Source: a virus. From it: a stretch of 64,000 nucleotides of DNA. Below the pieces are notes generated by a model. That model worked only from the letters and a program-made list of their open reading frames with translations, did no database searches and had not been told where the DNA came from. A program made the translations under genes and the position numbers. The first letter of the stretch is position 1. Each line of letters opens with the position of its first letter. Of the stretch, positions 35,241-43,551 are shown in pieces. The stretch covers positions 1-64,000 of the IMG/VR virus record IMGVR_UViG_3300032323_001800; one strand, written 5' to 3'.

Positions 35241-35271
35241 AAAGCCAGTCATTCATTGACTGGCTTTTTTT
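35241..35271 (+). terminator. Rho-independent terminator
   Basis: Inverted repeat AAAGCCAGTCA and TGACTGGCTTT around a 5-base loop, followed by a T run, 20 bases after the preceding gene. Its 3' arm contains the -35 box of the next promoter. Confidence 0.8.
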
Positions 35272-35284
35272 ACGGCTGTATAAT
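35256..35284 (+). promoter_or_regulatory. Sigma70 promoter TTGACT-17-TATAAT before the dsbA-like gene
   Basis: TTGACT at 35256-35261, 17-base spacer, TATAAT at 35279-35284. The start near 35291 leaves a short leader with AGGAG before ATG 35305. The -35 box is built into the 3' arm of the terminator. Confidence 0.7.
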
Positions 35285-35304
35285 AGTTCTATAGGAGAGA
35301 TAAT

Positions 35305-35568
35305 ATGTCAACAAGAATGTACGGTCCCGAAGAAAAAGCAAAACTTGAACGTCTTATTACCGAAGGCGGTAATGTGCTACGTGAGGTTGAAGATCTAACA
35401 GAAGGCCTTAAAGAAACTGTTAAAGCAGTAGCAGAAGAACTACAGATTAAGCCGAGTGTAATTAATAAAGCAATTAAGATTGCGCACAAAGATAATTGGA
35501 AAGATCATGAGCAAGAATGGAACGACGTCGAGATGATTCTAGGCGTTACTAAGCGATTGCCTGAATGA
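35305..35568 (+). CDS. dsbA: DsbA-like dsDNA-binding protein
   Basis: 87 residues, helical and charged. ELQIKPSVINKAIKIAHKDN resembles the C-terminal half of T4 DsbA, a small double-stranded DNA-binding protein linked to late transcription. Position just upstream of the polymerase region and its own consensus promoter fit an early regulatory gene. The family match is from memory and moderate. Confidence 0.55.
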   Translation: MSTRMYGPEEKAKLERLITEGGNVLREVEDLTEGLKETVKAVAEELQIKPSVINKAIKIAHKDNWKDHEQEWNDVEMILGVTKRLPE

Positions 35569-35858
35569 TAGAATTTTTTCAAAAAAGTTATGATTGGGCT
35601 AAACAAGATTATCAAGAATGGCCATTAAGGTTTGTTCTTGAAATCACTGCTTGGTTTATGAGTATCTGTTGTACTATCTGGATGGGTGCTACTTTACCTA
35701 ATCCGCCGTTTCTTATTTTATACCCATTGTTTATTGTACAATGTACAATTTTTGGCTGGGCAGCTTGGACTAGACGCAGTACCGGAATGGTGGCAAACTA
35801 TCTATTAATTGTCACTATAGACATAGTAGCACTGGCTCGTTTGATAACTATACAATAA
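35565..35858 (+). CDS. Membrane protein, three or four segments
   Basis: 97 residues with hydrophobic stretches near residues 23-42, 47-65 and 75-95 (FVLEITAWFMSICCTIWMGA, PPFLILYPLFIVQC, MVANYLLIVTIDIVALARLI). A conserved type in marine T4-like phages near gp43, function unknown. The ATG overlaps the preceding stop. Confidence 0.55.
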   Translation: MIEFFQKSYDWAKQDYQEWPLRFVLEITAWFMSICCTIWMGATLPNPPFLILYPLFIVQCTIFGWAAWTRRSTGMVANYLLIVTIDIVALARLITIQ

Positions 35859-35898
35859 GAGAAAGGTTTGATCAGCCATAAATGATTATATTGGTGTT

Positions 35899-35923
35899 TG
35901 CGAGCCCTAAGTCGCATAAGGAG
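35899..35923 (+). promoter_or_regulatory. Operator-like hairpin at the gp43 ribosome site
   Basis: TGCGA, an 8-base loop GCCCTAAG, and TCGCA form a 5-bp hairpin that ends one base before the Shine-Dalgarno AAGGAG of gp43. T4 gp43 binds a hairpin with an 8-base loop next to its own ribosome site and represses its translation. The layout here matches; the loop sequence differs from that of T4. Confidence 0.5.
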
Positions 35924-35927
35924 AAAT

Positions 35928-38600
35928 ATGAGTTACGTAGATGCTTTTTATAGCAGAGATACAGACATCGTCTCGGTAGTTGAGCGAGATGACAAAGGAA
36001 AAAGACATTTCCGAGAATATCCTGCAAAATATGTCTTTTATTATCCAGACGCTAAAGGAAAATATACTAGCGTATATGGAGATCAACTAAGCAGAGTCAG
36101 CTGCAAAAATCTTAAAGAATTTCATAAAGAGTTAAGAATTCACAGTAATTCTAAACTATTTGAATCTGACATTAATCCAATCTTTAGAACACTAGAAGAC
36201 AACTATCTAAATGCCGATGCTCCGAAACTTAACGTTGCATGGTTTGATATTGAAGTAGATTTTGATCCAGAACGTGGATACGCATCACCTGATGATGCGT
36301 TTATGCCAATCACTGCTATTGCTGTGTATCTTCAATGGATGGACACTATGGTTTGTTTGGCGGTTCCTCCGAAAACAATGACCATGGATCAAGCTCAAGA
36401 GACTGTAAAAGAATTTACTAACACAATGTTGTTTGACAACGAAGCAGACATGTTAGATACATTTTTAGATCTAATTCAAGATGCTGATGTGTTAAGTGGT
36501 TGGAATTCAGAAGGCTTTGATATTCCCTATACTGTCAATCGTGTTACTAAGGTTCTCAGCAAAGAAGATACAAGAAGATTTTGTCTCTGGGATCAAATGC
36601 CTAAAAAACGTGAATACGAAAAATACGGCAAGGCTGCTGTAACTTATGACTTTTACGGTCGTGTGCATCTTGACAGTCTCGAATTATATAGAAAATACAC
36701 TTATGAAGAACGACATAGTTACAGACTTGACGCCATTGCTGAATACGAACTAGGCGAAACTAAAACACAGTACGAAGGTACATTAGATCAGTTATATAAC
36801 AATGATTTTAAAAAGTTCATTGAATATAACCGCCAAGACTGTATGCTATTAGAAAAACTAGACAGAAAACTAAAATTTTTAGATCTAGCAAATAAACTAG
36901 CACACGAAAACACAGTATTGCTACAAACTACAATGGGTGCCGTTGCTGTTACTGAACAAGCTATTATTAACGAAGCACATCGTAGAGGAATGATTGTTCC
37001 TAATCGTAAAAAGCGAGACGACGAAGTATCTACCCAAGCTGCCGGTGCGTATGTTGCTTATCCTAAAAAAGGCATTCACGAATGGATTGGCTCAGTGGAT
37101 CTTAACTCACTATATCCTTCAGCGATTCGTGCCTTAAACATGGGTCCAGAAACTATTGTTGGACAGTTACGTCCAGACTATACTAAAAATTACATCGAAG
37201 AACAAATGACGCGGCATGGTAAATCGTTTGCTGGTGCGTGGGAAGGATTGTTTTCTTCGTTTGAATATCAGTATGTTATGGAACGAAACGTTGCTAAAGA
37301 AATTACCATTGACTGGGAAGATGGTGGTAGTGATACGCTAAGTGGTGCTCAGATCTATGATTTGATCTTTGAAAGTAATCAACCCTGGATGGTTTCATCT
37401 AATGGTACAATCTTTACCTATGACAAAGACGGAATTATTCCAGGACTGTTAGCTCGCTGGTACAAAGAACGTAAAGAAATGCAGGCCAAACTTAAAGAAT
37501 GTATCGTGGCAGGTAATAAAGTTGAAGAAGAATACTGGGACAAACGTCAGCTGGTCAAAAAAATTAACTTAAACTCATTATATGGTGCTATTCTTAACCC
37601 TGGCTGTAGATTCTTTGACAATCGCATTGGTCAATCAACTACATTAACTGGTAGAACAATTACCAAACACATGGCGTCAAAAATTAACGAAATTATCACA
37701 GGTGAATACGACTACAAAGGTAAGTCGATCATTTATGGTGACACAGATTCTTGTTATTTTTCAGCGTATCCGGTGCTGAAGAAAGAAATTGAAACCGGAA
37801 AACTTCCTTGGACTAAAGAAACGGTGGTAACTTTATATGATCAAATCGCAGACGAAGTCAATTCCAGCTTTATTAAACTCATGCAGGACAGTTTCCATTG
37901 TCCAAAAACAAGAGGAGATGTTATCAAAGCAGGTCGAGAGATTGTCGCATCAAAGGGTCTGTTCATTACTAAGAAGCGATATGCCGTACTCTACTATGAA
38001 AAAGAAGGCAAGCGAGCAGATGTAGAGGGCAAACCAGGCAAGATCAAAGCCATGGGTCTTGATCTTAAACGTTCAGATACTCCTGTAGTCATTCAAGACT
38101 TCTTAAGTGAAGTTTTAACTCGGGTGCTAAATGGCGCAGGTAAGGAAGAAGTGCTGGAATACATTACTGAATTCCGTACTGAGTTCAAAACTAGACCTGG
38201 TTGGGAGAAAGGATCGCCCAAACGTGCTAACAATATCTCGCAATATCGCGACAAAGAAAAGAAAGCAGGCAAGACTAACATGCCCGGACACGTTCGAGCT
38301 GCTCTTAACTGGAACACTTTGAAGCGTATGAACGGTGACAAGTATTCTGTAGCCATAACAGACGGTGCTAAAGTCATTGTCTGTAAGGTTAAAGATAATC
38401 CAATGGGTTATACATCAGTGGCGTATCCAGTAGATGAACTTAGACTACCACAATGGTTTAAGGACTTACCGTTTGATGACGCTGAAATGGAAAGTACTGT
38501 TATTGATGAAAAGCTGGAAAACCTTATCGGTGTTCTAGAATGGGACATTAGTCGAACACGAAGTGACAACAACTTCAACAAATTATTTGATTTTGAATAA
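35928..38600 (+). CDS. 43: DNA polymerase gp43 (family B)
   Basis: 890 residues from ATG 35928, chosen for AAGGAG directly upstream; an in-frame start at 35898 would take in the hairpin. Exonuclease motifs WFDIEVDF, LSGWNSEGFDIPY and EYNRQDC; polymerase motif A in SVDLNSLYPSAIRAL, motif B in KINLNSLYGA and motif C in IYGDTDSCY. All catalytic Asp residues are present, so it should be an active proofreading replicase. T4 gp43 is 898 residues. It would work with gp45 and gp44 encoded in this window. Confidence 0.95.
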   Translation: MSYVDAFYSRDTDIVSVVERDDKGKRHFREYPAKYVFYYPDAKGKYTSVYGDQLSRVSCKNLKEFHKELRIHSNSKLFESDINPIFRTLEDNYLNADAPKLNVAWFDIEVDFDPERGYASPDDAFMPITAIAVYLQWMDTMVCLAVPPKTMTMDQAQETVKEFTNTMLFDNEADMLDTFLDLIQDADVLSGWNSEGFDIPYTVNRVTKVLSKEDTRRFCLWDQMPKKREYEKYGKAAVTYDFYGRVHLDSLELYRKYTYEERHSYRLDAIAEYELGETKTQYEGTLDQLYNNDFKKFIEYNRQDCMLLEKLDRKLKFLDLANKLAHENTVLLQTTMGAVAVTEQAIINEAHRRGMIVPNRKKRDDEVSTQAAGAYVAYPKKGIHEWIGSVDLNSLYPSAIRALNMGPETIVGQLRPDYTKNYIEEQMTRHGKSFAGAWEGLFSSFEYQYVMERNVAKEITIDWEDGGSDTLSGAQIYDLIFESNQPWMVSSNGTIFTYDKDGIIPGLLARWYKERKEMQAKLKECIVAGNKVEEEYWDKRQLVKKINLNSLYGAILNPGCRFFDNRIGQSTTLTGRTITKHMASKINEIITGEYDYKGKSIIYGDTDSCYFSAYPVLKKEIETGKLPWTKETVVTLYDQIADEVNSSFIKLMQDSFHCPKTRGDVIKAGREIVASKGLFITKKRYAVLYYEKEGKRADVEGKPGKIKAMGLDLKRSDTPVVIQDFLSEVLTRVLNGAGKEEVLEYITEFRTEFKTRPGWEKGSPKRANNISQYRDKEKKAGKTNMPGHVRAALNWNTLKRMNGDKYSVAITDGAKVIVCKVKDNPMGYTSVAYPVDELRLPQWFKDLPFDDAEMESTVIDEKLENLIGVLEWDISRTRSDNNFNKLFDFE

Positions 38601-38607
38601 AAAATAT

Positions 38608-38636
38608 TTGCTTTTTACTCACAATCTAAATATAAT
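38608..38636 (+). promoter_or_regulatory. Candidate promoter before gp45 (TTGCTT-17-TATAAT, with CTAAATA)
   Basis: A perfect TATAAT at 38631-38636 with TTGCTT 17 bases upstream. A late-type CTAAATA (38626-38632) overlaps the -10, so the site might serve both early and late transcription. ACGGAG precedes the gp45 ATG. Confidence 0.5.
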
Positions 38637-38661
38637 CTTAATATACACGGAGAAACTCTAA

Positions 38662-39399
38662 ATGAAAGATATTTTACAAGACATCGTATCACATACGCAA
38701 AATCTAGGCTTCTTAACTACAGTTAAAGTAACAGGCGCTGAAGATAAAACTCAAATTAACTCGATGGCAGATGACCGTTCAGTTATTATGGAAGCAGAAA
38801 CTGCTGCTCCGTATCCAGACATGATTGGTGTGTTTGGTATGCCACAGCTACAAAAACTAAAGTATTTGTTAGAAGGCGCAGAGTACAAGGAAGATGCTAA
38901 GATTAGTATCACTACAGCAGAACGCAACGGAGAAACTATTCCAGTTGGTCTTCACTTTGAAAACAAAGATGGTGACTTCAAGAACGATTATCGCTTTATG
39001 AATTCCGAGATCATTAACGAAAAAATGAAAACCGTTAAATTCCGCGGAGTTAAGTGGGATGTTGAGATCGAACCTAGCGTCAGTGCTGTTCAGCGTTTCA
39101 ACTTCCAAGCAGGTGCTAATAGCGAACATCCAACTTTCTTAGCAAAGACTGATGGTGGCAATCTAAAGTTTATCTTTGGTGATGCGAGCACACACGGTGG
39201 TGAGTTTATTTTTGCACAAAACGTTGCAGGTAAATTAGATCGTGGTTGGACTTGGCCTGTATTACCAATCCTTGCTATTCTTAAAATTGCGGATGTTAAT
39301 AATACTAAGATGTCCTTGAGTAATGAAGGTGCTATTCAAATTACTTTAGACAGCGGCCTAGCATCTTACAAATATATCATTCCAGCACAAGCAGCGTAA
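38662..39399 (+). CDS. 45: Sliding clamp gp45
   Basis: 245 residues. PYPDMIGVFGMPQLQKLKYL and the closing LDSGLASYKYIIPAQ fit T4-type processivity clamps (T4 gp45 is 228 residues), which form a trimeric ring holding gp43 on DNA and, in T4, also activate late transcription. It follows gp43, has its own promoter-like site and is followed by a small structural-type gene. Confidence 0.85.
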   Translation: MKDILQDIVSHTQNLGFLTTVKVTGAEDKTQINSMADDRSVIMEAETAAPYPDMIGVFGMPQLQKLKYLLEGAEYKEDAKISITTAERNGETIPVGLHFENKDGDFKNDYRFMNSEIINEKMKTVKFRGVKWDVEIEPSVSAVQRFNFQAGANSEHPTFLAKTDGGNLKFIFGDASTHGGEFIFAQNVAGKLDRGWTWPVLPILAILKIADVNNTKMSLSNEGAIQITLDSGLASYKYIIPAQAA

Positions 39400-39400
39400 T

Positions 39401-39772
39401 ATGATTAAAGGTATTAATTCTAGCAGTAGATACATTACAGTATCTGGAGGATCTCCATCAAACACATATATCAGTCCTGGCTCTGTTGGGGCTGGTATGA
39501 TCCGGTGGAATCCAAATATGAACTGTATGGAAGTCAATGACGGAAATATGTGGAAAACGCTTGACATGTCTTATGCCTCTGTAGAATTAACGTCCGATGC
39601 CGAATCGTTGCTTGAATGGGCACGTAAAAAGCGTGACAAAGAAACAACATTATATGCCCTAGCTGAAAAAAATTCTGCTGTTAAAATAGCATTAGACAAC
39701 TTAGAACAGGCACAACAACAATTAGAAATTACAGCACATTTAGCGAGAGAACATGAACAAACAACCAGTTGA
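39401..39772 (+). CDS. Small conserved phage protein (virion type)
   Basis: 123 residues. The first half (VGAGMIRWNPNMNCMEVNDG) is a beta motif often seen in fibre or neck proteins; the second half is helical (TLYALAEKNSAVKIALDNLE). Overlaps the DpdA-like gene by 20 bases. Function unknown. Confidence 0.5.
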   Translation: MIKGINSSSRYITVSGGSPSNTYISPGSVGAGMIRWNPNMNCMEVNDGNMWKTLDMSYASVELTSDAESLLEWARKKRDKETTLYALAEKNSAVKIALDNLEQAQQQLEITAHLAREHEQTTS

Positions 39773-41282
39773 TTTAACACCATTACAAAAAGACTATGCT
39801 GTCTATTTGCCAGCAATTAGTTCTTTCTATTCTACATACGTTGCTAAACAACGACTAGAAGAATTTATTCCTAAAGATCGTATTCCTAAAGACTTTGATC
39901 GTGGCATTGAAGGTATGAACTTCCTAAATCCCGAACAAGGTTATTTTTACTACAAGTACGGTTTATATTCAGCAGGTCACGCACAACTAGATCTTGAAAA
40001 GTCAATGACTCAAGAGTCAATGATACAAGATCGCGATCGTTCAAAGACAATGATTCTAGGTGACTCCGGTGGATATCAGATTGGTAAAGGTGTTCTTAAG
40101 TTTGATTGGTTAAACTTTGAAGGTCCAGAAGCTACAAAGACTCGTCAAAAGATTCTTGAGTGGTTAGAACTAACTGCTGATTGGTCAATGATGCTGGACG
40201 TTCCGACATGGGCCTGCGATCATATCCATAGTCCAAAGACTGGTTTAAAAACATTTGAGGACTGTCTAGAAAAAACTCGTTACAACAACGACTACTTTCT
40301 AATGAATCGTTTAGGTCAAACTAAATGGTTAAACGTGCTACAGGGTTCGGACTGGGATACAGCAGAACGCTGGTATCAAGGTGTTAAAGAGTTTTCAGAT
40401 CCTAAAGGCAAATACGCTGGTCGAGAAGCTGAAGGTTGGGCAATGGGTGGCGCTAACATGTGTAAGATGCCAATTACACTACGTAGATTAATTACATTAA
40501 AATTTGATGGCTTGCTAGAAGGCAAGGATTGGATGCACTTCTTGGGCACAGCACAGTTGGATTGGGCTTGTTATCTAACATTGATCCAAAGACAAATTAG
40601 AAAACACGTAAATGAAAACTTCACAATTTCCTTTGACTGCGCATCACCTTTCATCGCAACAGCTCACGGATTGGTATATACTAACGCCCAGCACACCAAT
40701 AAGCGATTCTCTGTTATCATGGATAAAGCCCCGGACACTAAGAGTCTTGCCGGACGGCAGGATATACCTTTTCCTTTCGAAAGCGATTTTGGTCGCAGAC
40801 TTACGATCGCAGATATTTGTTACTACGCACCAGGAATGTTGAATAAGATTGGCAAAGAAGGTAAAACATCTTGGGATTCATTTGCTTATGCTCTAATGAT
40901 GGGCCATAATGTTGAATGTCATATCCGTGCTGTTCAACGTGCCTGTAATCTAATGGACATCGAATTAGCAAAACACAATCCGAACTGGCGACAATACACT
41001 AAACCTAGCAGTAAAGAAGTTAATATGCATGAATACTCCGAATGGGTTCCTCGCAATATACTTTACTTTGCAGGGTTTATTGAAGAATTGTTTGAATGTA
41101 AGACTAAAGAAGATGCTTTCCAAATGATCAAAGATGCAGACTTCTTTTTAAAGAATCTTGAAGGTGCTCGATTAAGAGGCGGTGTTACCAACGAGTTTAA
41201 TCGATTGTTCAGCGACGATGATAGTTCAGATTGGGACAATGATCGAGAAGATGATAAATTGGATAGTCTTAAAGTAGAATAA
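39753..41282 (+). CDS. dpdA: DpdA-like DNA guanine transglycosylase (TGT superfamily)
   Basis: 509 residues related to tRNA-guanine transglycosylase: DSGGYQ at 104-109, LQGSD at 196-200, GWAMGG at 228-233, FLGTAQ near 263 and FDCASP at 294-299, which correspond to the TGT motifs DSGGFQ, QGG, GG, LxGVG and the nucleophile Asp region FDCVxP. The Cys-rich zinc site of tRNA enzymes is not visible. This is the pattern of phage DpdA enzymes, which swap guanine in DNA for a 7-deazaguanine. FolE, QueD-like and QueE genes downstream support DNA rather than tRNA as substrate. The acidic C-terminus (last 25 residues) is unusual. Confidence 0.75.
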   Translation: MNKQPVDLTPLQKDYAVYLPAISSFYSTYVAKQRLEEFIPKDRIPKDFDRGIEGMNFLNPEQGYFYYKYGLYSAGHAQLDLEKSMTQESMIQDRDRSKTMILGDSGGYQIGKGVLKFDWLNFEGPEATKTRQKILEWLELTADWSMMLDVPTWACDHIHSPKTGLKTFEDCLEKTRYNNDYFLMNRLGQTKWLNVLQGSDWDTAERWYQGVKEFSDPKGKYAGREAEGWAMGGANMCKMPITLRRLITLKFDGLLEGKDWMHFLGTAQLDWACYLTLIQRQIRKHVNENFTISFDCASPFIATAHGLVYTNAQHTNKRFSVIMDKAPDTKSLAGRQDIPFPFESDFGRRLTIADICYYAPGMLNKIGKEGKTSWDSFAYALMMGHNVECHIRAVQRACNLMDIELAKHNPNWRQYTKPSSKEVNMHEYSEWVPRNILYFAGFIEELFECKTKEDAFQMIKDADFFLKNLEGARLRGGVTNEFNRLFSDDDSSDWDNDREDDKLDSLKVE

Positions 41283-41283
41283 T

Positions 41284-41312
41284 TTGACTAAGGACTAACT
41301 TGGTGTTATACT
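41284..41312 (+). promoter_or_regulatory. Sigma70 promoter TTGACT-17-TATACT
   Basis: TTGACT at 41284-41289, 17-base spacer, TATACT at 41307-41312, right after dpdA. A GAGATAGG ribosome site precedes ATG 41344. The -10 lies at the top of the hairpin at 41297-41326. Confidence 0.65.
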
Positions 41313-41326
41313 ACTAACATCAAGTT
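41297..41326 (+). repeat. 12-bp inverted repeat over the -10 box
   Basis: AACTTGGTGTTA and TAACATCAAGTT pair along 12 positions with one G-T wobble and a 6-base loop. The T run after it is short (AATTTT), so it may be a weak terminator or an operator for the promoter it covers. Confidence 0.55.
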
Positions 41327-41343
41327 AATTTTGAGATAGGTAC

Positions 41344-41769
41344 ATGGACAACGAATACGAAAATTTTGCCAAACAAATGGAAGAAAAGTTTCCAAAAATG
41401 TTTGAGCACAAGTATGGTGGATTTGCTGTAGGTCAAGGCTGGTGGCCTATTCTCGAAGCGTTGTGTGCTAATATTCAACAGCATACTGATTGGCGTAACC
41501 GAGAAACTAAAATTGTTCCACAAGTAGTTGTAGAACAGATTAAAGAAAAGTTTGGCGGACTGCGTTTCTACTATCAAGGCGGCGATGAACAGATTCACGG
41601 CATGGTGCGTATGGCAGAAGCATGGGCGGCAAATTGCTGTGAAGAATGTTGCGCACCTGGCAAGCGTAGAGGTGGTGGCTGGATTCGTACGCTGTGTGAT
41701 AAGCACGAAGCAGAACATCAAGAACACCTTCGTACAAGAGAAATGAAACTATCAGGATTTGAAGAATGA
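41344..41769 (+). CDS. Conserved phage protein with Cys/His cluster
   Basis: 141 residues. GWWPILEALCANIQ, VVEQIKEKFGGLRFYYQGGD and a Cys-rich end (CCEECCAPGKRRGGGWIRTL then CDKHEAEH) form a pattern I recall in many phages. The CxxC...C..H arrangement probably binds zinc. Function unknown. Overlaps the next gene by 4 bases. Confidence 0.6.
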   Translation: MDNEYENFAKQMEEKFPKMFEHKYGGFAVGQGWWPILEALCANIQQHTDWRNRETKIVPQVVVEQIKEKFGGLRFYYQGGDEQIHGMVRMAEAWAANCCEECCAPGKRRGGGWIRTLCDKHEAEHQEHLRTREMKLSGFEE

Positions 41770-41936
41770 ACACTTTAAAAAAATGTAATTCCTGCGGTGA
41801 AGACTTAAAGCTAAACGGTATCGGGTGCGACTGGCGTCAAGGACGTTGCCCGCATCGTACTCCAATGCTAACAGATTATCATTTTAGATTTTATAATTTG
41901 GTTCAATTTATTAAAGGATGGTTCGGTCGTGGCTAA
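41766..41936 (+). CDS. 56-residue Cys-containing protein
   Basis: ATG overlaps the preceding stop. CNSCGEDL near the start plus two later Cys and a His (GCDWRQGRCPHR) suggest a small zinc ribbon; the end is amphipathic. Its last 8 bases overlap the GTG start of the next gene. Too short for a family call. Confidence 0.55.
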   Translation: MNTLKKCNSCGEDLKLNGIGCDWRQGRCPHRTPMLTDYHFRFYNLVQFIKGWFGRG

Positions 41937-42453
41937 TTTATATCGTATTACTCCCTTAGAAAAGAAAAACGTCGAATATTTTGTAGATGTTTATGAAGAA
42001 CTAGCAGATGGCACAATCCGAGGATTTGATGTCACTGAAGTATATCGTTGGGGCCAAGGATTTCGAGAAGAAGATAACGAAGTTTATTCTACTGAAATAG
42101 ATCGTGTGCATTGCGATCCTCAAGTTGGTTGGGGTTGCGAACTTGATGATCTGTGTGCTGTGTATGTAAATTTCACAGATGGATTTACTGATCAAGAGAA
42201 AATCGAGATCGAAGCAAGATGCCGTGGAGAGTTAGAAGACGATGACGGTCGATGGGGTACTGCTTGGTTATACGACGGCGACCACAATTGGCAAATTGAA
42301 GACAACTGTGTTTATATTTTGGGTCCCGTAAAGATTGACCTTGTTAATGAAGATACGTATAATGAAGTAGTTGAAGAAAATATTCAACCTAAAGTAATTG
42401 ACCCCAAAACATCATGGCCGTTTAGTCCAGACTTTCCAGATACATCAAAATGA
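41929..42453 (+). CDS. Acidic protein of unknown function
   Basis: 174 residues from GTG 41929, strongly acidic and Trp/Tyr-rich (VYRWGQGFREEDNEVYSTEI; DDDGRWGTAWLYDGDHNWQI). No known motif. Acidic proteins in phages sometimes mimic DNA, which is only a suggestion. A consensus promoter for the next gene lies in its 3' end. Confidence 0.5.
   Translation: MANLYRITPLEKKNVEYFVDVYEELADGTIRGFDVTEVYRWGQGFREEDNEVYSTEIDRVHCDPQVGWGCELDDLCAVYVNFTDGFTDQEKIEIEARCRGELEDDDGRWGTAWLYDGDHNWQIEDNCVYILGPVKIDLVNEDTYNEVVEENIQPKVIDPKTSWPFSPDFPDTSK
42335..42363 (+). promoter_or_regulatory. Sigma70 promoter TTGACC-17-TATAAT
   Basis: TTGACC at 42335-42340, 17-base spacer, TATAAT at 42358-42363, within the end of the acidic-protein gene and about 87 bases before ATG 42450. 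Confidence 0.55.
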
Positions 42454-42968
42454 ATCGAGATTACACAACAGGAACTGCCGACAACATAGTATTTTTTGTT
42501 GGCAACGAAGTAGAACACACTCCTGCATACGGAATGAAAACATTGTTTGTCACAGGTGTTCAACCTGTAGAAGCAATCATAGGAGCTCTTACTAATCAAG
42601 ATATTACTCATATCTTTTTTGGTGCTAATCATAGTTTTAATCCTAAAGAATTTAATGAACATAAAGAATGGGAAGAAATGATCTTTCACTTTCTTAAACA
42701 AGATTATTTGTGTTCGTTAGATATTCCTATGAGTCAAGTAGAGGAATTTCACGAAAGCGGATACTGCGAATATGATAATTTTATTCCGCAGATTCGTGTG
42801 CCTATTCCTTATATTAAATTGTGGAACTACAACACCATGTTGAAGATCGACGATAAAGATTTTAAAGCAACTAATCCTGGTGTTTGGTCTCACAGTCTGC
42901 ATTCTTTGTTAGACCGTAAAAATTTCACAGATTGGTCCCAATATAAAAATGATGAGATTATAAAATGA
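42450..42968 (+). CDS. Conserved phage protein of unknown function
   Basis: 172 residues. An alpha/beta start (NIVFFVGNEVEHTPAYGMKT, LFVTGVQPVEAIIGAL, THIFFGANHSF) looks like a Rossmann-type fold; then FIPQIRVPIPYIKLWNYNTM and VWSHSLHSLLDRKNFTDWSQ. I recall close relatives in marine phages without a role. Lies between dpdA and the queD-like gene; it lacks the PP-loop expected of QueC. Confidence 0.5.
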   Translation: MNRDYTTGTADNIVFFVGNEVEHTPAYGMKTLFVTGVQPVEAIIGALTNQDITHIFFGANHSFNPKEFNEHKEWEEMIFHFLKQDYLCSLDIPMSQVEEFHESGYCEYDNFIPQIRVPIPYIKLWNYNTMLKIDDKDFKATNPGVWSHSLHSLLDRKNFTDWSQYKNDEIIK

Positions 42969-42998
42969 GTACTGGACAAGTATCAGGAGGATGGGCTG

Positions 42999-43061
42999 TT
43001 GGAAAATCTACCGCTTACCCTAAAACGAGAACTAGAAGAGCAAGGAACACATCACCAATGA
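42999..43061 (+). CDS. 20-residue leader peptide, TTG start
   Basis: AGGAGG eight bases before a TTG gives MENLPLTLKRELEEQGTHHQ and a stop that overlaps ATG 43058 (ATGA). The strong ribosome site and the coupled stop/start suggest a real leader or translational coupler. It lies within a longer alternative reading of the next gene from 42965. Confidence 0.35.
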   Translation: MENLPLTLKRELEEQGTHHQ

Positions 43062-43327
43062 AATTAACATTTAAACAACGTATCCGAAACTGGATTATGA
43101 GTGACGACTATGAGCAAGACGTTCCTCAAATAGTAGAATCAGATCGACTGAGCAGCGAAGGTATGCGTATGCAGATCTATAAAGCCAGCGGTGGTTATGT
43201 TGTAGAAACTCGCAGTTACGATAGCCACAAAGATCGTAACAATAATTCAATGCATGTAGTCACTGAAGATCAAGATTTAGGTGACGCATTAGGTAAAATC
43301 GTAATGATGGAGGCACTAAAGCGATGA
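43058..43327 (+). CDS. Conserved small phage protein
   Basis: 89 residues from ATG 43058 (KLTFKQRIRNWIMSDDYEQD; YKASGGYVVETRSYDSHKDR). An in-frame ATG at 42965 overlaps the preceding stop and would add 31 basic residues. I prefer 43058 because the sequence before it looks non-native and the mini-ORF stop couples to it. Function unknown. Confidence 0.5.
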   Translation: MKLTFKQRIRNWIMSDDYEQDVPQIVESDRLSSEGMRMQIYKASGGYVVETRSYDSHKDRNNNSMHVVTEDQDLGDALGKIVMMEALKR

Positions 43328-43551
43328 AACATCCTGACCTAAAAGTAAAATCAGTAACTATCAAAGAAAATGCTGCTTACAGAGTTAAAGTAGAATCTTG
43401 GGAAGCTATTGCTCCTAAAGGATTGATTGCTATTCATATCATTCAAGAATGCCTAAATAAAGATGGTAAGGTTGATCTTTCTAGTACATACAGCTATAAT
43501 ATGACTAGAGATGAAATTAGTAACCTTTGTAAGGCATTGTTAGCAGCATGA
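43324..43551 (+). CDS. Small unknown protein
   Basis: 75 residues (SVTIKENAAYRVKVESWEAI; GKVDLSSTYSYNMTRDEISN), a short beta sheet followed by a helix. Overlaps both neighbours by 4 bases. The promoter at 43472 lies inside its end. Confidence 0.45.
   Translation: MKHPDLKVKSVTIKENAAYRVKVESWEAIAPKGLIAIHIIQECLNKDGKVDLSSTYSYNMTRDEISNLCKALLAA
43472..43500 (+). promoter_or_regulatory. Sigma70-like promoter TTGATC-17-TATAAT before queD-like gene
   Basis: TTGATC at 43472-43477, 17-base spacer, TATAAT at 43495-43500, 47 bases before ATG 43548. Confidence 0.5.

Noticed and set aside
41929-42453. Acidic protein as a DNA mimic (anti-restriction)
   Set aside because: Acidic composition alone is not enough; no similarity to Ocr or ArdA was recognised.
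42450-42968. Possible QueC filling the missing step
   Set aside because: The protein has a Rossmann-like start but no PP-loop SGGxDS and no zinc Cys cluster, so it is not QueC.
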